In this document: piece after piece, positions 16,456-25,507 of the stretch | Layout of the letters: every line of letters starts with the position of its first letter | How positions within the stretch are numbered: the stretch's first letter is position 1 | From: Halioglobus sp. | GTDB taxonomy: Bacteria; Pseudomonadota; Gammaproteobacteria; Pseudomonadales; Halieaceae | Assembly (NCBI GenBank): GCA_020443425.1 | Contig: JAGRIE010000003.1 | Location: 1 to 46,249, forward strand | Direction: 5' to 3' | DNA: 46,249 nucleotides | Notes under the pieces: model-generated | Told to the model about the DNA's origin: nothing | Databases searched by the model: none | Seen by the model: only the letters and a program-made list of their open reading frames with translations | Position numbers and translations under genes: made by a program

Positions 16456-17622
16456 TCACTCGGGTAGTTGCCGGCGCAGAAAACGCAGCATATTGCCGCC
16501 CATCACCGCGCGAATCTCCGCCTCGGTAAAACCCTGGTCGAGCATGGCCTGCGTCAGTGCCGCCAACTCCGAGGTGTCAAGTGACGTTGTCACCGCGCCG
16601 TCATAATCGGAGCCCAGCGCGATGTGCTGCAGCCCCATCAGCGTAATACCGTAGCGGATTGACCTGGCGATGCCCGACGGCGAGTAGTCGCAGACGGCTG
16701 CATCCCAGTAGCCCACGCCGATGATGCCGCCTGCAGCCGCCACCTGCAGCATCAGTTCGTCGTCCAGGTTGCGCGCTGAATCACAGTGCCCGCGGAAGCC
16801 CCCGTGGGACAGGACAACCGGCCGTGATGTCAGCGCCAGTACGTCCCTCACCATCTGTGGAGAGGCGTGTGCGATGTCAATGGTCATGCCCAGTTCATCA
16901 GCGCGGGCGATGACTTTGCGACCAAAGTCGGTGAGGCCCTCGCCGCTGGTACCGTGCAGTGAGCCGCCCAGCTCGTTGTCGAAGAAATGGGTCAAACCGA
17001 CAAACTGCAAGCCCTGCGCCTGCAGCCTGTCGAGGTTGTTGATATCGCCTTCCAATGGATGCGCGCCCTCTATCAGGTACATCGCCCCCACGATATCGGG
17101 GTCTGCCTGCCTGGCCGAGACCAGTCTCTCCAGGTCAGCCTTGCGGCGGACAAAAACCACGGCGGGTGCATTGGCGGCGACCAGGTCGCGCAGTTTTTCC
17201 AGTTGGTAGCTGGCGCGTTCGTACAGCGAGCCCCAGGTCGCCGTGGGCCAACCGCTGACGATAGCCAGCGGGGTGATGGTGTCGGTGCCGGCCTCATTGT
17301 GTTCATAGTTCTGTCCCGCAGGGCTTTTGGTGGTGGCGGAGAACACCTGCAGGGCGACATTGCCCTGTCGCATGCGCGGTAGATCGACCTGCCCGCGCGA
17401 AGAGCGCTCGCTGAGATCGCGATCCCACAGCAGTGAGTCGCTGTGCAGGTCGACGATAAACAGCGAGTCGTGCAACCGTCGCGCCCGCTCCGAGACAGGA
17501 TAGGGCGCGTGCTCATCGACGGTGTTCAGGCTCTCCTCGATAGCACCGGGCAGGAGTGCGCGCGCGAGGACAGCGGCGGTGATCACCAGCGCCAGTGTGC
17601 CAAGCAGGATTTTTTTAAGCAT
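16456..17622 (-). CDS. Membrane dipeptidase (peptidase family M19)
   Basis: This 388-aa protein has an N-terminal signal-anchor (about 4-22). The zinc-site residues follow the renal-dipeptidase order: H60-x-D62 (VDLHSDSLLWD), the bridging Glu in YLIEGAHPLEGD, His in VGLTHFFDNELGGS, IDIAHASPQ, and LSHGGFRGHCDSARN. The family cleaves dipeptides, including ones with a D-residue or dehydro bond, in the periplasm. It follows the molybdopterin oxidoreductase gene by 58 bp on the same strand, which may mean co-transcription, though no functional link is apparent. Confidence 0.92.
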   Translation of the reverse strand: MLKKILLGTLALVITAAVLARALLPGAIEESLNTVDEHAPYPVSERARRLHDSLFIVDLHSDSLLWDRDLSERSSRGQVDLPRMRQGNVALQVFSATTKSPAGQNYEHNEAGTDTITPLAIVSGWPTATWGSLYERASYQLEKLRDLVAANAPAVVFVRRKADLERLVSARQADPDIVGAMYLIEGAHPLEGDINNLDRLQAQGLQFVGLTHFFDNELGGSLHGTSGEGLTDFGRKVIARADELGMTIDIAHASPQMVRDVLALTSRPVVLSHGGFRGHCDSARNLDDELMLQVAAAGGIIGVGYWDAAVCDYSPSGIARSIRYGITLMGLQHIALGSDYDGAVTTSLDTSELAALTQAMLDQGFTEAEIRAVMGGNMLRFLRRQLPE

Positions 17623-17680
17623 AGGCTTCAGGGTCTCTCTGTCCGCTTACGGGTCTGGTGGCGGCCGTCTCCCGTCAGGT

Positions 17681-19789
17681 TCAGGCGGGGCGCACGGTGA
17701 CCGGTACGCCGTTGACGGCAGCATTCCCCGACAGCACATCCAGGTACTGCTCATCGGTGATGTCATTGCAGCTGACGCCGGCGTGACGCACCGCGGTCTG
17801 CATTCGCACGCCCGGACGCACATGGCCAAAACCGTGCGGCAGGCTGACCACGCCGGGCATGATATCGCTGCTGGCCTCCACCGCAACCTCGACCGACCCC
17901 ACCCTGGAGGAGAGTGTCGCCCGCGCGCCAGCTGACAGGCGTTGCGCGGCCATATCGTCCGGGTGCATCAGCAGCGTGCAGCGGTCGCGGCCTTTGACCA
18001 GGCGGTGGTAATTGTGCATCCACGAGTTGTTGGAGCGCACATGGCGCCTGCCGATCAGTCGCAATGCGTGGGCGTCGGGTTGCTGGAACGCGTCGAACAG
18101 GCGCTGCAGGTCGGCCATCGCCTCGGGTGTATCGCAGCGTATGGTCTGTTGCGGTGTTGCCAGGCGCTGTGGCAGCTGTGACCGCAGCGGGCCGAGATCG
18201 AGGCCGGAGGGGTGCTGGCGCAGTGTCTCCAGCGACAGTCCCTGGCCGCTGTACGCGCCCATTTGCAGGCCGAGGTCAATGATCTCATGGGGCGGTGTGG
18301 CGGGCTGCGCGGGCTTGCCCAGCAGTGCGGCAAGCCGGTTGCCCAGCTGGTTGAAAATCTCCCAGTCGTGCAGGCTGCCCTCGGGTTTGTCGAACACGGG
18401 TTGGTTGTAGCGTGCGGTATTGCGCACCGCAAAGACGTGGAAACTGACATCGTAGTGATCGTGCTCCAGCGCCGAGGTCGGCGGCAGGATAATGTCCGCA
18501 TGCCGTGTGGTTTCGTTGATGTAGGGGTCCAGCGACACCATGAAGTCCAGGCTCTCCAGCGCGCTGTCCAGTTGCCGGCCATTGGGGGTGGACAGCACCG
18601 GGTTGCCGGCGCCGGTGAACAGCGCGCGGATCTGTCCCGCACCGGGCGTGCTGATCTCCTCTGCGAGGCAGGCGGCGGGCAGCTCCCGGTCAAACTCGGG
18701 CAGTCCCCTCACGCGGCTCAGGTGACGGCCGTGACCACCGGGGCTGCTGGTTTGTACCGTATCCACTGCCGGGCTTGCAAACAGGCTGCCGCCGGGCCGG
18801 TCCAGATTGCCGGTGGCGATGTTGATGAGCTGTATCACCCACTGGCACAGGGCGCCGTAGGCCTGCGTGGAGACGCCCATGCGGCCGTAGCACACGGCGC
18901 TGTCGGCGGCGGCAAACGCCCTGGCGATACGGCGTATGGTGTCCGCTTCGATGCCGGTGTGCGCGGCGGCAAACTCCGGTGTGAAGGCCTCGATCGCTGT
19001 CGCCACCGCATCCAGCCCGCTGGTGAAGGTCGCCAGCCGGCCCGGGTCGGTGAGTTTCTCACTGAACAGTGTCTGGAGCAGCGCCAGCAGGAACAGGGCA
19101 TCGGTGCCGGGGCGGATAAACAGGTGTTCGCTGGCGATGTGCGCGGTCTCCGTCCTGCGCGGGTCGACGACCACCAGCGTGCCGTCGCGATCGGTCAGCG
19201 CTTGCAGCCGTTTCTTCACATCCGGTACGGTCCAGATGCTGCCGTTGGATGCCAGTGGGTTGGCCCCCAGCATCAGCAGGTAATCGGTACTGTCCACATC
19301 CGGTACCGGAATCAGCAGTTTGTGCCCGTACAGCCACAGCGAGGTGAGGTGGTGGGGCAGTTGGTCGACACTGGTAGCGGAGAAGCGGTTGTTGCTGCGG
19401 ATGTGCTGGAACAGGTTGCCCTGGTGCGTCATCATGCCGTAGTTGTGCACCGAGGGGTTGCCCATGTAGATGCCCACGGCGTTCACGCCGTGCTCGGTGA
19501 TGATCTGCGCCAGCCGGCGTGCGGTGGTGTCGAGCGCCTCGTCCCAGCTGATCTCCTGCCACTGGTCTGCCGCGCCGTCTGCGCGCACCCGTTTCACCGG
19601 TGTGCGCAGGCGGTCCGGGTCAGTGTGCAGATCCTGCAGTGCGACGGCTTTGGGGCAGATATGGCCGCGGCTGAGCGGGTCGGCCTTGTCGCCCTTGATG
19701 GATATGATCTGTGTGCCTTCAGTCTCGATCACGAGGCCGCAGATGGCCTCGCAGAGGTGACAGGCGCGGTGATGCGTCTTGCGGCTCAT
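17681..19789 (-). CDS. Molybdopterin (bis-MGD) oxidoreductase with N-terminal 4Fe-4S cluster
   Basis: This 702-aa protein starts at 19789 (ATG). The N-terminal cluster site is C10-x2-C13-x3-C17-x27-C45 (RACHLCEAICGL ... GHICPK). Next come the molybdopterin-binding domains (WDEALDTTARRLAQII, GANPLASNGSIW, VVDPRRTETA, RPGTDALFLLALLQ) and a C-terminal aspartate-decarboxylase-like dinucleotide-binding domain (LMHPDDMAAQRLSAGARATLSS, VSLPHGFGH). No Tat signal is seen, so it is probably cytoplasmic. It belongs to the formate-dehydrogenase/nitrate-reductase superfamily, but no partner subunit genes are near and the Mo ligand residue could not be assigned. Its substrate is therefore open. Confidence 0.9.
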   Translation of the reverse strand: MSRKTHHRACHLCEAICGLVIETEGTQIISIKGDKADPLSRGHICPKAVALQDLHTDPDRLRTPVKRVRADGAADQWQEISWDEALDTTARRLAQIITEHGVNAVGIYMGNPSVHNYGMMTHQGNLFQHIRSNNRFSATSVDQLPHHLTSLWLYGHKLLIPVPDVDSTDYLLMLGANPLASNGSIWTVPDVKKRLQALTDRDGTLVVVDPRRTETAHIASEHLFIRPGTDALFLLALLQTLFSEKLTDPGRLATFTSGLDAVATAIEAFTPEFAAAHTGIEADTIRRIARAFAAADSAVCYGRMGVSTQAYGALCQWVIQLINIATGNLDRPGGSLFASPAVDTVQTSSPGGHGRHLSRVRGLPEFDRELPAACLAEEISTPGAGQIRALFTGAGNPVLSTPNGRQLDSALESLDFMVSLDPYINETTRHADIILPPTSALEHDHYDVSFHVFAVRNTARYNQPVFDKPEGSLHDWEIFNQLGNRLAALLGKPAQPATPPHEIIDLGLQMGAYSGQGLSLETLRQHPSGLDLGPLRSQLPQRLATPQQTIRCDTPEAMADLQRLFDAFQQPDAHALRLIGRRHVRSNNSWMHNYHRLVKGRDRCTLLMHPDDMAAQRLSAGARATLSSRVGSVEVAVEASSDIMPGVVSLPHGFGHVRPGVRMQTAVRHAGVSCNDITDEQYLDVLSGNAAVNGVPVTVRPA

Positions 19790-19937
19790 GGTGGCACACA
19801 CTCCGTTCCGGTGGCTGGTATCGATAACGGCCAACCTCCCGGCAGGTCGTTATCGACAGCTACCGGCAAGTCTACAGAGTCAGTGCGGCTATTCCTACTC
19901 GGGCCATTCGCTGATTGGCCGGATTCACTCGCGGCGA

Positions 19938-20789
19938 TCAGACCTGCAGTGCCGAGACCTCCGGGTAGTTCTGGTGCCAGTGCTCGACCAGGTGGCCCTG
20001 GTCGATGTCATTGGGGTGGAAGCCCGGTTGCAGGTAGCGCTTGAACTCCGGGGCGGACCAGCTGCGGAAGCCGTTTTTGCCCCACATGAAGGTCCAGGCT
20101 TCGCGGATATGCCGCAGCGAGGGAATCTTGCGGTCATTCCACAGCAGGATGAGCTGGGCGATCGCCATCTGCACCCAGAACGTGCGGAACACGATTTTCG
20201 CCACGACAATGCGCTCTTTCTCTTTGTTCACGGTGGCCCGGTACACATCGAAGGCCACCGCCTTGTGCTCGATTTCCTCCATCGCGTGCCAGATCAACAT
20301 CTCGCGCAGCGGGGAGTGGTCGTCGCCACTGATGCCGGCTTCCGGGTTTTCCAGTGTCCACTGGGCCAGGGTGGCGGTGATATGTTCCAGCGCTGCCGTG
20401 ATGGCGAGGTGTCGGCTCGGTGTCAGTCGGCGCTTGGCCATGGCGATGCGTCGCTTGAAGTGGTTCTCGGCCTTGTCCATGGCCATGCCGAGCGCAGCGG
20501 CCTGCGCATTGAAGTCCTCGTGGGTGCGGCTGTGATGTGCCTCCTGGCCGATGAAGCCGCGAATCTGCGCCGTCAGCACCGGGTCCTTGATGTCCTTCTG
20601 GTAGTGGCGCACCGAGTCAATGAAGAAGCGCTCGCCGTCGGGAAAGGAGGCGGACAGCGCGTACATCAGTGTGCTCAGGATGGGGTTGCCGCGGAAGAAG
20701 TACTTGCTCTTCAGCCCGGACATATCGAAGTCCATGCGACGGGGCTTGATGGTGCGGGTTGTGTTGGTCTCTGTCTGGGTTGCCGTCAT
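19938..20789 (-). CDS. Predicted metal-dependent hydrolase (PF10118-like)
   Basis: This protein is 283 aa. Start 20789 is chosen for the GAAGGAG 8 bp before the ATG. Conserved helix-borne metal-ligand motifs are visible: the EAHHSRTHEDFN segment near 85-96 and HAMEEIEHKAVAFDVY near 180-195, with IRGFIGQE upstream of the first. These resemble the ferritin-like/di-iron arrangement of the COG3687 family, whose biochemical function is not established. A perfect 19-bp palindrome lies 92 bp upstream. Many marine gammaproteobacteria carry several copies. The call is by motif recall, and the substrate is unknown. Confidence 0.75.
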   Translation of the reverse strand: MTATQTETNTTRTIKPRRMDFDMSGLKSKYFFRGNPILSTLMYALSASFPDGERFFIDSVRHYQKDIKDPVLTAQIRGFIGQEAHHSRTHEDFNAQAAALGMAMDKAENHFKRRIAMAKRRLTPSRHLAITAALEHITATLAQWTLENPEAGISGDDHSPLREMLIWHAMEEIEHKAVAFDVYRATVNKEKERIVVAKIVFRTFWVQMAIAQLILLWNDRKIPSLRHIREAWTFMWGKNGFRSWSAPEFKRYLQPGFHPNDIDQGHLVEHWHQNYPEVSALQV

Positions 20790-21150
20790 TGCGCGGTCTC
20801 CTTCGCTGCTCTGCACTCGGGGTGAGCCGTGCCGGGCAGGAGCAACTGCGGCCCGGTGGATAGGTGGCTCTTCCGCTAGGTGGATAATTAAATTATCCAT
20901 GAAACAGGGTGCATCACACCACAGAAGCCTTTGCGGGTCAATACCTCTTTGCCGGTGTCGGGTGTTCTGGTGACCGGGTCGACCCCGCTCTGGACAAATA
21001 TGTTAGTGGTCGTTAAGGTTGCGGCTGGTGTCGGTGATCCAGAGAAGTGATCCTTCCCGCCCTGATGCGGCACAGGGTTCACGCGATAATAAACAGGGTC
21101 AGCAGCGGTTCTGACGCAGGTTGCCCGGTCAGGGGAAACGGAATTTCCAG
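20790..21150. other. Divergent intergenic region between metal-dependent hydrolase and M48 protease genes
   Basis: This is a 361-bp non-coding stretch. It contains the ribosome site of the minus-strand hydrolase gene, the perfect palindrome at 20881-20899, and presumably the promoters of both flanking genes. No further repeat or RNA-like structure was recognised. Confidence 0.6.
20881..20899. promoter_or_regulatory. Perfect 19-bp palindrome, candidate operator
   Basis: TGGATAATT, a central A, then AATTATCCA gives nine-base perfect arms. It is an AT-rich block in GC-rich surroundings, placed 92 bp upstream of the metal-dependent hydrolase ATG and 252 bp upstream of the divergent M48 gene. No regulator gene is adjacent, so the binding protein would be encoded elsewhere. 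Confidence 0.6.
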
Positions 21151-22407
21151 ATGAACATCTTATTTCCCATCGTTCTGGCGGTCCTGCTGACGGCGCTGGC
21201 CGGGTGTACCTCTACGCAGAGCGTCGCGCCGCTGGATGTTGCCATTGAGTCCAGCCACGTCCCACTGGAGGAAGAGGTGTGGGCGATCGGTCAGGCTGAC
21301 TCACTGCACGCCGCATTGCTGGCAAAGGGGATGGTGTCTCACAATAAGGACGCCGACAGATTATTTTCCTCGGTCAAGCACCGGTTGCTCAGTGACCAGC
21401 CAAAAATTGCTGAGCATATCCGTATATACCTGTTGCGCTCTCCTGAGGCGAACGCGGCCGCGCTGCCCAATGGTGTTATCTATATCAATGCCGGGTTGTT
21501 TCCTATCCTGGAGAATGAAGACCAACTCGCCGCCATCATAGGGCATGAAATTGCCCATATTGTCGGACGGCATTCCCTGCGAGCGGTCATCACGCAGAAA
21601 AATACGTTTATCGGCGCGCATGTGGCCGATCTCATGACCGGGGGCCTTGGTCTGGCCTATATACCCGCACTGGCGTCATTGAGCAGTTTTTCCCGCGACC
21701 AGGAGCAGCAGGCGGATGTGGAGGCGCTGGTCTGGTTGCAGGAGGCGGGGTACCGCCCCGAAGCGGCCGTGGAGGTGTTTGAAAATTTCAAAACCGTGCC
21801 GGGCGCAGAGCACAATGAGGGTTCCATTTACAGCAGTCACCCGTCCCAGGATAAACGTATCGAGAATCTCGAACAGCAACTGCCAGCGGCAGAGCCGGTT
21901 CCCTCAGCTGGGCCCGCCCCGTCGCCAGAGTTCCTGAAAGTGCGTATTACGCAATCCGAAGCTGTGGTCAGGATGCATCTGCGTGACCACCGGTACATTC
22001 TTGCTGAAACGGATCTCGATCGAATTGAGGTGTTTATCCCGGCGCAAAGTCGCATCCAGTACTATCGCGGAGAGGTGTACTTCGGTCGTGCCCAGCATCC
22101 CGGTGACGCGACGCGCGAGGCCCATTGGATAGAGACCGGTAACAGCAATTTTGCCGCTGCAAACTTCGCGTTGATGGAGGATATCAAGGAGCAGAATCTC
22201 GAGCTCGCGATCCTGCATTACACCCGCGCGGCCAGCGAGGCGCCGCGCCAGGCGGATGCGATGAAAAGGCTGGGTGAAGTGTACCTCTATCAGGGCGATA
22301 GCGAGCGAGCCATCTATTGGCTGGAGCATTACCTCAGTATGCAACCCGGGACCGGTGACGCCCGTTACGCGCAGTCACTGCTGGATAAAGCCAGAAAGCA
22401 GACCTAA
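21151..22407 (+). CDS. M48-family metalloprotease lipoprotein with C-terminal TPR (BepA-like)
   Basis: This 418-aa protein starts at the ATG at 21151. The lipobox LAGC puts the lipidated Cys near residue 18. The zinc site is H132-E133-I-A-H136 in IIGHEIAHIVGRHS, and the third ligand is likely in DQEQQADVEALVWL. The C-terminal third (about 340-410) is TPR-like (HYTRAASEAPRQADAMKRLGEVYLYQGD). This is the BepA/LoiP layout, a periplasmic protease handling outer-membrane protein assembly. At about 418 aa it is shorter than BepA (487). A second lipoprotein gene follows after 29 bp. Confidence 0.9.
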   Translation: MNILFPIVLAVLLTALAGCTSTQSVAPLDVAIESSHVPLEEEVWAIGQADSLHAALLAKGMVSHNKDADRLFSSVKHRLLSDQPKIAEHIRIYLLRSPEANAAALPNGVIYINAGLFPILENEDQLAAIIGHEIAHIVGRHSLRAVITQKNTFIGAHVADLMTGGLGLAYIPALASLSSFSRDQEQQADVEALVWLQEAGYRPEAAVEVFENFKTVPGAEHNEGSIYSSHPSQDKRIENLEQQLPAAEPVPSAGPAPSPEFLKVRITQSEAVVRMHLRDHRYILAETDLDRIEVFIPAQSRIQYYRGEVYFGRAQHPGDATREAHWIETGNSNFAAANFALMEDIKEQNLELAILHYTRAASEAPRQADAMKRLGEVYLYQGDSERAIYWLEHYLSMQPGTGDARYAQSLLDKARKQT

Positions 22408-22436
22408 ACGATATAGTTAACAAAGGATGGCGATGT

Positions 22437-23249
22437 ATGAGATGGACTCCCTTTTTGCTGGCCGCAGTATTGCTGGCCTCTCTCTCAGCGTGCGGCACGA
22501 CGACGACGCGAACGCACCCGGATATTGCCGAGCAGCTGAAGTCGATCAAGCGTGTTGTGGTGGCGCCTCCGGAAATTGAGGTGACGCTGATCACGTTCAC
22601 CGGTGAGAACGAACGCATCGAAGAGGTCGAGTCGCAGATTCGCACAGAGCTGCTCACGATTGCCCGCAAGGAGCTGGAGGAAGGTGGTTATCAGGTGGTC
22701 GACTTTGATTTCGAGGCCGCCAAGCAGGAAGATGACACTCTGGCCTATTCGATAACGGAGTTTGTCTCAGGTTATGACAATGCCAAAGAGGAATTGCAGC
22801 ATGGCAAAGCGATTTCTCTCGATGAGGCGAACTCCATTCGCGCGTCTCTGGGAGAGGCTGCCACGCGTGTTGCGGCAGCGGCTGACGCGGATGCCGTGCT
22901 GTTGATTCGTTTCGGTGGATTCCAGAAATCGGGCGGACAGGTTGCCAAGGATGTGGGAACCAGCATTCTGGTGGGCGTGCTCACTTTAGGTGCGGTGATT
23001 CCCATACAGCCGGCCTCCGGCGCGTTTACTGAAGTCGCGCTGGTCGATGGGTACACCGGCGATGTCCTGTGGACGGACATTCGTGGCGGCGCGCTTGGGT
23101 CGGAACTGACCGATTCGCTGATGGACCAGTTGCCGGATGATATCGATGGGATCGATGACGTCGGTGTTGTGGAGCCCGTGCTGGTATCCGGTGCCGTGAC
23201 GCCGGATGCAGGTATCGGTCTGGCACAGCCGGCGTCAGGCGATAAGTAG
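22437..23249 (+). CDS. Conserved lipoprotein of unknown function
   Basis: This 270-aa protein carries a lipobox LSAC (Cys near residue 19). The mature part has RVVVAPPEIEVTLITFTGE, a long acidic helix (about 60-85), a segment with ADADAVLLIRFGG, a hydrophobic stretch (TSILVGVLTLGAVIPI, about 180-195), and VALVDGYTGDVLWTD. The last resembles lipoproteins of the GNA1162/CsgG-like type, which compute a value per 'dynamic' lipoprotein, but I cannot assign it. AAAGGA precedes the ATG. It lies 29 bp after the M48 protease, so it is very likely co-transcribed and may act with it at the outer membrane. Confidence 0.75.
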   Translation: MRWTPFLLAAVLLASLSACGTTTTRTHPDIAEQLKSIKRVVVAPPEIEVTLITFTGENERIEEVESQIRTELLTIARKELEEGGYQVVDFDFEAAKQEDDTLAYSITEFVSGYDNAKEELQHGKAISLDEANSIRASLGEAATRVAAAADADAVLLIRFGGFQKSGGQVAKDVGTSILVGVLTLGAVIPIQPASGAFTEVALVDGYTGDVLWTDIRGGALGSELTDSLMDQLPDDIDGIDDVGVVEPVLVSGAVTPDAGIGLAQPASGDK

Positions 23250-23286
23250 TTGATGCCTCGACAGGCCTGATGCCGCAGCGGGCGCC

Positions 23287-24063
23287 TCACACCAGGGTGG
23301 TGCCACCATCGACAGCGATGATCTGGCCGGTAATGAATGCGCCGGCCGGGCTGGCCAGCAGCAGCGCGACACCCATGATATCGGGGTCGCGACCCCAGCG
23401 GTGCAGCGGTATCGACTTGATTTCCTCCTCGTAGGTCGCAGTGTCGCTGCTGGCGTACTCAGTCATCCGGGTGTGAAACCGTCCCGGTGCGATCGCATTC
23501 ACACGAATATGCTGGTCGGCGAGACTTACGGCGAGGTTGCGGGTCATCTGGTGGATGGCGGCCTTGCTGGGCGCGTAACTGAACGTGTCGGTCCGGCCCA
23601 TGATGCCGGCGATGGAGCCAATATTGATCACGCAGGCCGTGCTGTCGGCAGTGGCCTTGCTGCTCAGCAGGGGGAGCATGGCCTGGGTGAGGAAGAAGGG
23701 GGTTTTGACATTGAGATTCATCACTTTGTCCCAGCCCTGCTCGGGAAACTCGCCCAATCCGGCCATCCAGCCGACGCCTGCATTGTTCACCAGCACGTCG
23801 ATGTGCTCCTCGCGCTCCTCGAGCACGCCTACGAGTCGTGAAATTTCATCCATCTTGCTGATGTCGCCGGGCAGGGCGATACACTCGCCCAGCGCTGACA
23901 ACTCCGCTGCCGCCTCCTCGCAGGCCTGCGCTTTGCGGGCCGTGATGTAGATTCGCCTGGCGCCGGCGGCGAAGAACGCCTTTGCCATGGCGTAGCCGAG
24001 GCCCCGTGAGCCCCCGGTTACAACGCAAACCTTGTCGTGCAGGGAGAATAGTTGCTCAATCAT
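23287..24063 (-). CDS. Short-chain dehydrogenase/reductase
   Basis: This 258-aa protein starts at 24063, with GAGAGG before it. Classical SDR motifs are present: TGGSRGLG (16-23, NAD(P) site), GDISKMDE, NNAG (93-96), catalytic S150 (INIGSIAGI), Y163-x3-K167 (SYAPSK), and the ending ITGQIIAVDGGTTLV. The basic Arg after the Gly motif and TARK suggest NADP(H). The substrate could be a 3-oxoacyl, gluconate or steroid-like alcohol. It stands 127 bp downstream of hipA on the same strand, with no clear functional tie. Confidence 0.93.
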   Translation of the reverse strand: MIEQLFSLHDKVCVVTGGSRGLGYAMAKAFFAAGARRIYITARKAQACEEAAAELSALGECIALPGDISKMDEISRLVGVLEEREEHIDVLVNNAGVGWMAGLGEFPEQGWDKVMNLNVKTPFFLTQAMLPLLSSKATADSTACVINIGSIAGIMGRTDTFSYAPSKAAIHQMTRNLAVSLADQHIRVNAIAPGRFHTRMTEYASSDTATYEEEIKSIPLHRWGRDPDIMGVALLLASPAGAFITGQIIAVDGGTTLV

Positions 24064-24190
24064 GATGACCTCTCGTAGGCGATTTCCGGATGCTGCGACT
24101 GCCAGTGGCACAGCAGTGTAACGAATACTGCAGCTGAAGTCGTATTCGGGGCTTGGCCAGCAGCGCTCTCCCGTAGCGCGCGGCGCCTGG

Positions 24191-25507
24191 CTAGAGTTTA
24201 AGCCGCAGGTTCGCAGCGATCTCACTGGCCAGCGCAGCCGGTACGGCGTGCTCTTTGGCCAGTCCCGGCCATCGGGACACCTGGTCCAGTGTGTTGTCGA
24301 TGACCGTGTCGAGGTAGCTGCGGGTAAATCGCGGGATCAGTTTCTCCAGCGAGTAAATATCCTCCCTGCTGAAGTCATCGCGTTTGCCGTTCAGGCTCAT
24401 CCAGTGGGCATTCACCCACTTGCTGCCGGGCTTGTAGCTGTAGGCGAGATCGTAGGCGGGGGAAAGCTGCCACTGCCTGTCGACCAGCATGAACGCGACA
24501 TTCTTGGCGTGATCGTCGTGGTTCCTGGCGACGATATTGAATACCATGCGCTTCAGTAACTGGTCCGCATCCATTGCGGAAACGCGCAGTTGTCGCGCAA
24601 TGCCGAACAGTTCGGCGTAGGAGTACGCCCCCGGCTTCTTGTAGTCGACATGTGCCAGGCCGTTCAGGGTCTGCATGTGTATCTTCTCATTCCCTATCCT
24701 GTCGAACCGCTGTGTCAGGAAGTGGCGACGATCGCCTTCATCCAGCAGTCGGCACGGCATCATATCGATCCCGCAGGCGCGGGCCATCAGGTGGTAGGCA
24801 AACTCCATCGCGCCGTAGCCCTGCGGGTCGCCAAAGGTCTCCATGTCCCGGCGGTGTTCGTGGACGCCGTCAAATTTCATCAGGTAGTGTGTGAAGCCCT
24901 CGGGCACATCCACCTGGCCGCTGCGGGCCTGGGTGAAGTCCTCATTGAAAGCCAGCACGGCTTTGGGTCTCGCCCCGCCGGCACTCATGCCGACCGACAG
25001 CAGTGACAGCATGGCCTCGCGGTCCTCCCTGCCGCTGCGATCCAGCACGCTTGAGAATTCCGCCCGGTTGTCGAGAATGTCCTGGGCGATGGCAACCAGT
25101 GTATCAATCTCCACCACGGTGGAGGCATTCAGGTTCTTCTGTCGCTTGGCCGGGGCGAATTCCAGTGCGCCCATGCCGCGCCGACCGGTGTACTGCAGGC
25201 GCTCAAGCGGCGTGATGTCATCCGGTTGCTTGCCCTGGCTTGCGATCCAGGCATTCAATACCGCGTTGCCGAAGTCGTCGGGCAGTGAGTCCGCTATCAG
25301 GCCGGGCAGCCCCCTGAAGGTCGGGTAGCCCAGCTCCGGGAACGAGTAAATCCGTCGCGCCAGTGGCATCTTGATCGGTGACAGTTCTACACCCGTGTCG
25401 ACATACGCGGGGCTGTACTCAAAGGCGCCGATGCCGGTGGCGGTGTCAAAGCTTGCTGCGCCGACCTCCGCGTCCTGATACCTGACAGTGATGACCTGCT
25501 TCACCAT
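24191..25507 (-). CDS. hipA: HipA-family serine/threonine kinase toxin
   Basis: This is a 438-aa protein. An N-terminal HipA-N1-like part (PLARRIYSFPELGYPTFRGLPGLIADSLPDDFG) is followed by the kinase core. SAGGARPKAVLAF is the phosphate loop, HYLMKFDGVHEH carries the ATP-contacting Lys, NIVARNHDDHAKNVAFM is the catalytic loop, and LSPAYDLAYS supplies the metal-binding Asp. All active-site elements look intact, so the toxin should be functional. In E. coli HipA phosphorylates glutamyl-tRNA synthetase, but targets vary. Its ATG overlaps the hipB stop by 7 bp (25501-25507), ensuring coupled translation. Confidence 0.9.
   Translation of the reverse strand: MVKQVITVRYQDAEVGAASFDTATGIGAFEYSPAYVDTGVELSPIKMPLARRIYSFPELGYPTFRGLPGLIADSLPDDFGNAVLNAWIASQGKQPDDITPLERLQYTGRRGMGALEFAPAKRQKNLNASTVVEIDTLVAIAQDILDNRAEFSSVLDRSGREDREAMLSLLSVGMSAGGARPKAVLAFNEDFTQARSGQVDVPEGFTHYLMKFDGVHEHRRDMETFGDPQGYGAMEFAYHLMARACGIDMMPCRLLDEGDRRHFLTQRFDRIGNEKIHMQTLNGLAHVDYKKPGAYSYAELFGIARQLRVSAMDADQLLKRMVFNIVARNHDDHAKNVAFMLVDRQWQLSPAYDLAYSYKPGSKWVNAHWMSLNGKRDDFSREDIYSLEKLIPRFTRSYLDTVIDNTLDQVSRWPGLAKEHAVPAALASEIAANLRLKL

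Noticed and set aside
18212-20044. A 610-codon plus-strand frame across the molybdopterin oxidoreductase
   Set aside because: It is the shadow of a well-supported gene. No domain or ribosome site was seen.
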